A stretch of 39,843 bases of DNA from a virus, in the IMG/VR virus record IMGVR_UViG_3300020421_000060, positions 1 through 39,843 of that record. The stretch is one strand, 5' to 3'. Position numbers and translations under genes: made by a program. Below the pieces are notes generated by a model that had not been told where the DNA came from, did not search any database, and was given only the letters and a program-made list of their open reading frames with translations. Of the stretch, positions 31,101-37,500 are shown one piece after another. Position 1 is the stretch's first letter; each line of letters opens with the position of its first letter.

Positions 31101-31683
31101 CACCTACATTATTATCAGGATCATAATTTAACAATAACCTGAATACATGAGTATCAGCTTGTGATGCAAGTGATTGAAATGTATCTGAATATTCTAGAAT
31201 ATATTGTGCTCCTTGTACTACCTGTCCATTAGCAGTAGGATAATCATTTAATAATTCAAATGTTAATTGAGCATTATTTGGAACTACTCTTGTGTACTCA
31301 ACAGAATTTGGTATTGGTTCCGAATGTATCTCAGCATATACATTACCATTATCTACAAATGTTCTGTAAACTGTACCTGGTGCACCAGTTGCCTCTGATC
31401 TTATAGCATTATTTGATGTTGCTTCTGTAGTTAAATTATAATCATTACCTATTTTTTCGTATAATAATGGATACCTCCTAATATCATACTGTTCTCCATC
31501 ACAATATAAAAAATTTCTGTAGTTAAATGATGGATCTTCACCACCAGTACCTTCACCAGTTATTGATTGACCTACATCAGTAGAATAACTATCTACCAAC
31601 GAAGGAACGATAGCACCTATACTCATATAGGAGCCTGTTTTATCGCTATAAAAATTTTTGTAAGGAGACCTATATTGTACCAT
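25174..31683 (-). CDS. Giant tail-collar / poly-glycine fibre protein
   Basis: 2169 aa. The N-terminus holds a tail-collar-type segment (IGAIVPSLVDS ... FLYCDGEQYDIRRYPLLYEK). A pair of HxH motifs follows (H536-x-H538, H585-x-H587), as in T4 gp12/gp37-type metal-binding fibre tips. From about residue 990, and densely from about 1480 to 1860, come long glycine-rich tracts with up to nine Gly in a row. The C-terminus (SLVTKYHRSKYIIKAM) resembles those of the two preceding collar proteins. Probably a receptor-binding or surface-exposed fibre. A late-type box (31725-31733) lies 40 nt upstream. Confidence 0.72.
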   Translation of the reverse strand: MVQYRSPYKNFYSDKTGSYMSIGAIVPSLVDSYSTDVGQSITGEGTGGEDPSFNYRNFLYCDGEQYDIRRYPLLYEKIGNDYNLTTEATSNNAIRSEATGAPGTVYRTFVDNGNVYAEIHSEPIPNSVEYTRVVPNNAQLTFELLNDYPTANGQVVQGAQYILEYSDTFQSLASQADTHVFRLLLNYDPDNNVGGSPGGTVTWVITSITLIQTADQNYPLILPETNYGTVPALDPGTYDPLTGQGYPTGYSQYANANNDTPAFSWANLSGLPVGVTVDTYEILIEDLSTDVRTNWHVQNIPNTFTGFSVNQQMPGGVVLQQNTVEQSSIGSSPVWVNNGYSGPQPPTGEKHIYRFHVQATLSNSQQICTYQDFTSGGGSLIPLYNRQPQLTQNFNVTGGNSGIVDTSLDVIIGSLTNQPRIKIRKAFSISDLPQVLGQFRVPDYRDRKLIGFGQGVNGSGTPLVGDRITMNVGDVGGQWFIGTDTIEDPVEFYEISDVLTTGYANVTTLVQPYLTGEKNYTVGPIEDYIFARPPEHLHNLLHSEPDEITEANAEGVDSFTTGYGKVKGYIENFIPNLPSGETLGHSHGLLGYRPLSPKTATFGNVEGIGSKEQTNALTDKTWDIDSAELTWTLSGSSLITWGNGVGEVGGFVSPGSGTQYLGFGSPGNTIFASHQATRGASFTLDVEGYSQFFALGIAGNDINGGERCDDTTDNLRIRFTGAGTAPTSTWYELMESAGSYNINNNSVGFGAYDASYQVWKNRIVDIPTIYQDAAEQPLTIEIQQTSDSNVSGSDPIGEYRSSNNITGTLNNPAGAAFHPNGYDAYGLAKIGLRAGQSGNWDGCYNYKITEPGSLPIVSAAATAGVITVIFVGTHEFDIGDNVILSNTQTSLDGAYTILAANFTTSSFQALCDETQSAGFGSVRLASGYFTEVPVTPTPRVWVVDDNTTIGGKEIIVTTPGTGEERFLNVYDSGTANIASTAGGENITSYTLRIAGGGGGGGGSSGSGGNGFDSSVTLTVDGNPYTVTAGGGLGGQAGTNGGQGGQGGSWTVPAAIFNDPRFTFNVTSNGDNGSTGGVGNGAVPAGGLPPISGWNNKGNGGAGSFDNFLTQGSASQTWATSSTSWTQVYGPAYSAGQNYVELTGASTGSWVATWPCGIQISPVRTVDIKTTATNTPNGLGQANYWKDMPSVQCGLNWDLGAGTQIQGSTLFGQPDSWSTIYGPNASVPNNFMETTSNSDGLVLDAITPDGANKSNMMGFHFYMDGELRAINPYGRNGASYENGTWNYWGPYRFKGGNQLAGTSNIAIAFDTNGNLVTTGHGYAQIDFRFEWTDSSDAGYALGTVSWQIGGQTVSFTQNQGAGSGLDTTSFTNIAVSANTTYPVTITGNNAAGFTPIPSPPAFPGICFKDADGTDCNAKVEVVAINQGPQTRYEVEIQQMTFPYYEHSPTQRFSVCEVANIPGSAAYNNTSQMNFVTGVKEEQLQGGGGGGTYTYYYNGASVGSNSDGAQIVTGATAGSFRYSKGTSAGTDLWNIRVEELTVTGTNVTSGSIDVNDIIGVPDEEIASISYVDFDISGGAGGNGPANGIGGCAGGYGGGTASPGRRVTGRLNNFNGVLDWVIGQQGEQGVNQQVGATGEPAANGGAGAAGGNGGTSGSGAWGNGGSGGGGGGTTSLNVGFGQAIAGAGGGGGGGGSGGGYNGAGTTDPCWTGGAGLGPTASLYENNLFTFNPGGNGGSKGCTSGGGGGGGGGAGPTGGGNGGAGGVAGAGHVNTGSGSGGNAGRSAISTTYVTSPSESSGSTGGGYVTLTAYFEEDGANPSGGGGGGGAALNIGIQPLTTSDDISTSFFVEVGNGGSGGAGNQGDPIQNGNSGRVEIGCYGRLPGDDDVVGISDPSGRYYEVPNFPDGAYDISAAGAAFEGAAANIWHSSTDDMTVVGSVGDNFAVATNISNGMSNRHIRYTGLGSRFLQIGPLNLLNANKITFGIIKGNGSNGGETPEEAIDCYYKVSLDATSESVLQAVADPQSVSTSGWANYSIDIDEESDARINGIYLIIRQTRPDGSGDNPNEQGGSVNDNWGLAMFGVRYATYSERIFVPTLNASIPGNDGTCGPEDGIDEIRRVVTARDSNIRFTDGTLTLSTSTPISVAGSASVQDSLSLVTKYHRSKYIIKAM
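26205..26965. repeat. Poly-glycine tract region of the giant fibre gene
   Basis: At least seven (GGN/GGA)n blocks, seen as dense plus-strand ccaccaccg/ccacctcc triplet runs. The plus-strand frames of Pro codons here are shadows of these Gly codons. Separate smaller tracts are at about 27225-27240 and 28540-28710. Confidence 0.8.
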
Positions 31684-33110
31684 CAGACTTTAATTAAATA
31701 TTCGGTTACGATGTATGGCTGTATGTATTTATCTGCCTTCTTAGAAGTATTCTTATCAATAGTAATCTTAGAAACTAGTCCACTATCAGCTCTAGCAAAC
31801 GTAGCTCTTGTAATCATTTTAAATGAATGCTCTTCATCAGAATTAAAGTTTATTCTGTGTCTATGAGTACCATCATTACCAGTCTCACCAATAATTGTAG
31901 TTATGTTTGCAACTCCACTTGGTATTTGCTGATAACTATCTGTATCATTACTAGAAAATGGCATGTTCTTTGAACTACCACCATATCCCCAACTACTTGG
32001 ATAGTTCATATTAGGACCGTAGTTTTCCAATTCAGATGAGTTAACAGCTGAGTTTCCTTGACCATCCATGTCACAGAAGTCAACACCAAATAAAACTAGA
32101 CCACAGTTACATTCCTGATACAATAATGGTTCATAAGTAACATTACCAAACTGTACTGTTCCTGAGTTACCACCTTCATCACCTTGACTACAATCTTTAT
32201 CATCACCAGCGTTTTCTAATCTATTATCCCAGTTAACGTTCTGCCATTGGTTAGAAGATGATGGTTCATCAGAACACAATCCTTGCTCTGGCCATAAACA
32301 ATATCCACCACTACCAAAGTTAAGACAACCATTAAAACATGCACCATAATATGAATACCTTAGGTTACCAATCACAGTATTGGTTGCAAAATATGTTGTT
32401 GATCCCTGCATCCTATTCTCCCACTCATGCCTACACAATGGTTGAGTAGTATTAGTAAACCACTGACATACATTCAATGTACTCAATGTCTTTTCATAGT
32501 TCTTCTGTCTAGATCTAAAATAATTTTGTGAATTATCTTTCTGTCTGTGTCTAGTAGTTGTTGATCTATGTAAATGTGGTTGAAATGCTGTATGAGGAGT
32601 TTCAGTAGATGCAGTATATACACCAGTATCAACAGTGAATCTTGGTTCACCTCTTAATTCTATTGTTTGTGGTGGTATATAAAAATCTCCTGTATAACTT
32701 AATTGATATGGACTATCAATATTTTGAACAACATCTAACTGAATACCAGATTTAAACTGCGTTGAACCATTTTCATCAGTAATTTGTAAGTCATTATACA
32801 AACCAATGTTAGATGATGTCGTAGCTCTAATATGTTTATTCCTTAAGTCTGGAAGTTGAAACTGTAAATTAGTAATAACTTGACCATCTTTTAAAAATTT
32901 TGTTTCTTGTCCTACTCCCAAAACTGTTGCTAATTCTGGAAATTCACTAGCAAATAAAAGACTACCGTCACATCTTAAATAACCAGCAGGTAATAATCTT
33001 CTATTAATAGGATCTTTAGGATCAACCTCCGTAAGTTCTACTGGGAAAGATATAATAGAACCACACATAGTTCCATGTTTTGCTTTCTCTTTATTATAAA
33101 AACTTGCCAT
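31683..33110 (-). CDS. Tail-collar fibre protein with a Cys-rich insert
   Basis: 475 aa. The N-terminus has the collar pattern (IISFPVELTEV ... LPAGYLRCDGSLLFASEFPEL, then ATVLGVG and LPDLRNKHI). HxH motifs at H179-x-H181 and H416-x-H418 frame a middle region (~215-370) with ten cysteines such as ACFNGC, ECNC and DFCDMD. Ends VTEYLIKV. The Cys-rich insert is not seen in its neighbours. Probably a trimeric fibre tip held by disulfides or metal. Starts 1 nt after the upstream gene (stop 33112). Confidence 0.72.
   Translation of the reverse strand: MASFYNKEKAKHGTMCGSIISFPVELTEVDPKDPINRRLLPAGYLRCDGSLLFASEFPELATVLGVGQETKFLKDGQVITNLQFQLPDLRNKHIRATTSSNIGLYNDLQITDENGSTQFKSGIQLDVVQNIDSPYQLSYTGDFYIPPQTIELRGEPRFTVDTGVYTASTETPHTAFQPHLHRSTTTRHRQKDNSQNYFRSRQKNYEKTLSTLNVCQWFTNTTQPLCRHEWENRMQGSTTYFATNTVIGNLRYSYYGACFNGCLNFGSGGYCLWPEQGLCSDEPSSSNQWQNVNWDNRLENAGDDKDCSQGDEGGNSGTVQFGNVTYEPLLYQECNCGLVLFGVDFCDMDGQGNSAVNSSELENYGPNMNYPSSWGYGGSSKNMPFSSNDTDSYQQIPSGVANITTIIGETGNDGTHRHRINFNSDEEHSFKMITRATFARADSGLVSKITIDKNTSKKADKYIQPYIVTEYLIKV
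31725..31733 (-). promoter_or_regulatory. Candidate late promoter box
   Basis: Minus strand GATAAATAC inside the 3' end of the 475-aa gene, about 40 nt upstream of ATG 31683. Same box type as 7546 and 25165. Confidence 0.4.
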
Positions 33111-33111
33111 C

Positions 33112-34512
33112 TTAGAATGCCCTGATGATGTACATCATTGTTAACGAAGGTGTGTTTGCATTTATTTGTATACTTAATGCAGTTGCTACAGATAATGGTG
33201 CTGTAGTTCCTGTAGAAATATCATTAATAAGAATAGTTGATGGTATGGATAAACTACCTCTAGCCATACTAACTTCCATTGCATCATGAGTATGTGATTT
33301 TAAATCTGTACTCCCCCAACCTTCTCCTACATGATTTAAAGTTGTTGTGAACGTATTCGTTACAGCTGTATTTATTGGTTGTAACTCGCCTAATGCAGGA
33401 TCATAGATAGTATCCTGAATATCTGTTAATGGCATCGTTTCACCTCTTTGTTTCTCAGGGATGTCTACTGATGCATAATAATTTCTTCTACCATTATAAT
33501 ATCCAGCAGGTGGGAATGCTCCTGTATGTGCCGATTTTTGAACGTTTTCTAATGCTCTATTGTCATCATTATAAGCAAAGTTGTCATCATAATGATAGAA
33601 TCTCTGTGGTATTGCTCTCGCAGATACTGGCATAGCAGGTATCATTTCCAATTCAGGGTTAATGTAAACATTACCGCTACCATCTGGCAAACTTATTCCA
33701 CCATCAAATTCATCCCACCATGAAATATTCTTTTCACCTGGTTTCCACCTAAGTGCCTCTGATCCTGTTTTTTGACCAGCAGGAGCAACAGCACCATAAT
33801 CTGGAGATTTATCCTTTTCTGATGCACCTGGAACAAATTCTTGTACTCCATTACCAAAAGCATATGCACCCCAGAACTGATCAAATTCTGCAGTAGTAGC
33901 AGGTTTATGTGAGTGCTCTGGTATGTGATCTACACCCAATTTTCTAGGTACAACATAAGAAGTATCAAAATAGATAGGATCATCCATTGTAATACCAGTT
34001 ATCCTACCAGCAAGTTGACTAGATGGTTCTATTGTAAATGTAATATCTACATCAGAACTAAGAAGTGTTGGAGGTTGTGTTGCATCAGGTCCATTTTCAC
34101 CAATATACTGACCCATCTCAATCTTATCTGCACCAGTAAGACTACTGCTGTTAGGTTGTTGTCTTTGTCCTTCAATATCAACTAATGCAAGCTGATTTAG
34201 ATTAGGTAAACCAAATCTATCAATATGACCAAGAGCTCCATCTTTATTGTATGGAAAATCATTAACAACACCAAAATTAACACCATTAACGAATCCACTA
34301 CCATCTTCTGGGAATGGACCGTATTCATTACCTAATGTAGCAGCAAGCAAAGGATAATCTGCAGCATTGAGAGTAGCATTAGTCATACTACACACAATCC
34401 AACCTGCAGGTATATTATCTAATCTTTGTCCTGATTGAGAAGAACCGCCCCAAGGCATTATTGTGCCTATTGGAGCAAGTTTCCCTGATTTGATTCTATT
34501 ATAGAATGTCAT
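33112..34512 (-). CDS. Tail-collar fibre protein
   Basis: 466 aa. Collar-type start (APIGTIMPWGG ... IPAGWIVCSMTNATLNAADY, PLLAATLGNEYG, then FGLPNLNQL). HxH motifs at H200-x-H202 and H407-x-H409, separated by ~200 residues. Ends SLTMMYIIRAF. Homologous in plan to the next two genes. GGGAGG stands 8 nt before ATG 34512. Confidence 0.75.
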   Translation of the reverse strand: MTFYNRIKSGKLAPIGTIMPWGGSSQSGQRLDNIPAGWIVCSMTNATLNAADYPLLAATLGNEYGPFPEDGSGFVNGVNFGVVNDFPYNKDGALGHIDRFGLPNLNQLALVDIEGQRQQPNSSSLTGADKIEMGQYIGENGPDATQPPTLLSSDVDITFTIEPSSQLAGRITGITMDDPIYFDTSYVVPRKLGVDHIPEHSHKPATTAEFDQFWGAYAFGNGVQEFVPGASEKDKSPDYGAVAPAGQKTGSEALRWKPGEKNISWWDEFDGGISLPDGSGNVYINPELEMIPAMPVSARAIPQRFYHYDDNFAYNDDNRALENVQKSAHTGAFPPAGYYNGRRNYYASVDIPEKQRGETMPLTDIQDTIYDPALGELQPINTAVTNTFTTTLNHVGEGWGSTDLKSHTHDAMEVSMARGSLSIPSTILINDISTGTTAPLSVATALSIQINANTPSLTMMYIIRAF

Positions 34513-34515
34513 TTA

Positions 34516-37500
34516 TTAAACCTCCCTTAGCCACCATCCTTGTACAGAGGAAGAAACGATGGTGCCTTGTGAATCCGTTCCTCCTAGGTATACCAATGTA
34601 AATCCAGCGTTTGCTGTCTGTACTACAAGTTCACCTGAATTATATGGTGTAGTACCACTCAATCCGATTGTAGTTCCAGTTGAATCTCCTTGTACTCTAG
34701 TATTTGGAGTCAATGCTCTAACAATCAACATGGTATCATAACCAAGGTTTCCACCAACTTCAACAACTCTAACTTCATCACCTGTAGTTGGTGTCTCAGG
34801 TAAGTAAACAATCAAGTTACTTTGATCTGTTACATTAACGAAGTATGTTACATTCGCTTTTAGATTTAGATCAGTGACATCAGATCCAGTAGAAATGTAA
34901 CGTGAGTGTCTACCACCAGTCTTAGTATAGAAGTTAGTTAATCCAAATGCATCAATAGATTGATCTCTATTAATTGTAAATGTATTTGCACCGTTAACAC
35001 CAAGATTAGTTAGATTAAACTGTGCACTCTTAGATGGTGACTCAGCAGCAGTTCCTCTAATTGTAAGAGAGTTACTTATCTCTGCATCACCATAAACATC
35101 AACAGCAAATGTAACTTTGTTGCCAATTGTTAGAACTTCTTCAGGACCGAATGATGAGTAGAGTTTAATATCACCTCTACCAATCACACCAGCGTCAAAG
35201 TAGATAGAACCAGAGTGATCAGCATGACCATCATCATTAACTACCCTAACTATGCTTGTCTGTCCTACAGAATCTAAGATGTTAACTCCACCACCATATG
35301 ATGTAAGTTCACCATTTACAGTTAAGTCACCTCTTCTAAATGGTATAATTCCATCCTGACCCAACTCATTCATGGTAGCTGTATGAACAGTACCAAAGAG
35401 TGCGAAGTTAACTAAGAAGAATTCACTGTTTCCTGTAGTCTTATCATACAAACGTACCCAGTTAGTATAATCAAGTTTCTGTTGTACAATAGTACCATTG
35501 TCAATGATAGCAGAAAGATAATCTACACCAGCACGTTGACGTAAATCAATATCTACAAGATTTGAAGACTTACTATGCTTAAGAACCCTTACTACATCAG
35601 TAGTTGATTGAACATAGTTAGCAATAGCATTAGCAGTAGTTCCTTCTTCTCCAGGGAGACATCTTAAAGTCTTACCTGCTACATCAACTGAAGCAATCTT
35701 CATTATCTCCCAAACACCAGTACCACCTGATGCTGTATTAACTCTAACTAAATCATCAACAGCAAATGCACCAGTACCTTCACCAAGTGAGTCAACCTGT
35801 AAGTAAACTGACCCTGGTACAGCACCTGTTGATGCATTAGCTGATAAACTAGTAGTAGGTCCGTTACCCTGTATTGATAGGGGATCTTCCCAGTAAGAGT
35901 AGAATCTAATGTTATTCTCATTACCTTCGTATCTTGCGTATGATGTAGCAGTAGCTTCTGTATTTGGAAGTACCCTACTAATATCAAGTCTTCTATACTG
36001 ATTACCAATTTCCATGGTAGCAGCACATGTATCAAAGTAAAGAGTATTCTGATCATTACCATTCTTAATGGTAAACTCTTCGTTAACTACTGCTCTAAAG
36101 ACAACGTTAGTTAAGTTCTGAGTGCTAATAATATTTTTAGAAACTTTAACCTTATCTGCATCAATCTCAGTGATTCTAGTATTAGGAAGTGTTAGTGCAG
36201 TACCAAAGTTAGATTCAAATGAAACAAGATCATTAACACTTAACTTAGCAATGTCAACAGCACTAATATTAGTGATGTAGAATGTCCACTCAGCACCAGC
36301 TGGAATTGAAAGATCACCTGTAAATGTTCCTCTATCAGTGCTTCCACAACCACCAGATATATCAAGGTTATTATTGATGACTAGATCACCACCAATATAT
36401 GTGTCACCAGTTACAGAATTAATTGTGAATACATCATTAGAAGCACCACCATCACATCCACTGGAAACAACGAAACTCTTAGTTGTCTGTGTAAGTGTAG
36501 TCTTGACTTGGAATATCTCACCAATATCATATACAATTGGTTCTACATCTGTAATAGAAGCACTTCTACTTACGATAACATAATCGTTAGTAGCAATAGT
36601 ACCTCCAAATTCTGCAAGGTATACATCCTCTGTGTTACCAGAATTATCAATTACATCAGTAGTCCATGTAGCATCAAACTGTACGTTACACTTATAGATT
36701 GCTGTTCCGTCAGGATGATCATTTCTTACACCTGTGAAAGTACCAAATGGTTCTCTCTCAGCAATAATATAATATGGAGCAGTTGATATTCTTGGAGTAG
36801 ATATAATTTTCAAGAATTCAACGTGAGTTAAACCACCAGCGTTAGATGCACTAAAGTATCTTACATTTGTAACACCATAGTTATCTACACCAGTGTTACT
36901 TGGTTGATATAACTGGAAGGTTACATTCGCCTGTTGTGCATCAACTGGAATATCTAATGTAAACTTAGTTACACCAGCAGCCATAGTATTAAGATCTTGG
37001 ATTGGAATTATTTGTCCAACCAATACCCATGTAGCAGATGCAATACCAACGTTATAAGCATCTAAACTATAACGTAGTTCTAAATGTTCTGCACTTGCAG
37101 GATCAGTAACGTCTGGATATTCACCACCGTTAGTATTGTTACCTACGATAGCATCTATTTCAAATCTAGAAATAGGACCAGCACCACCAAGATTAGATCC
37201 ATCTACAGGAGCAAATGCAACTGATCTTTCAGATCCAGATGAACTACTACCAGCTCCTTGTTCAGAGAACCAAATATAATTCTGTCCTGTATTAAATCCA
37301 TCAGTAGAACCACTAGGAGAAGGATTATCTGCTTTGATTGATACATTACCAACAACACCAAGGAATGTGACACCTGAAGTAATGGCACCTAGTGTTTCAC
37401 TAGCCATTGTAAGTGATGTATAATTTTCACCAACACCCTCAGGTGAGTCTACAATAATATAATCATTTTCTTTAAACCATGGATCACCATTTTCATCAAC

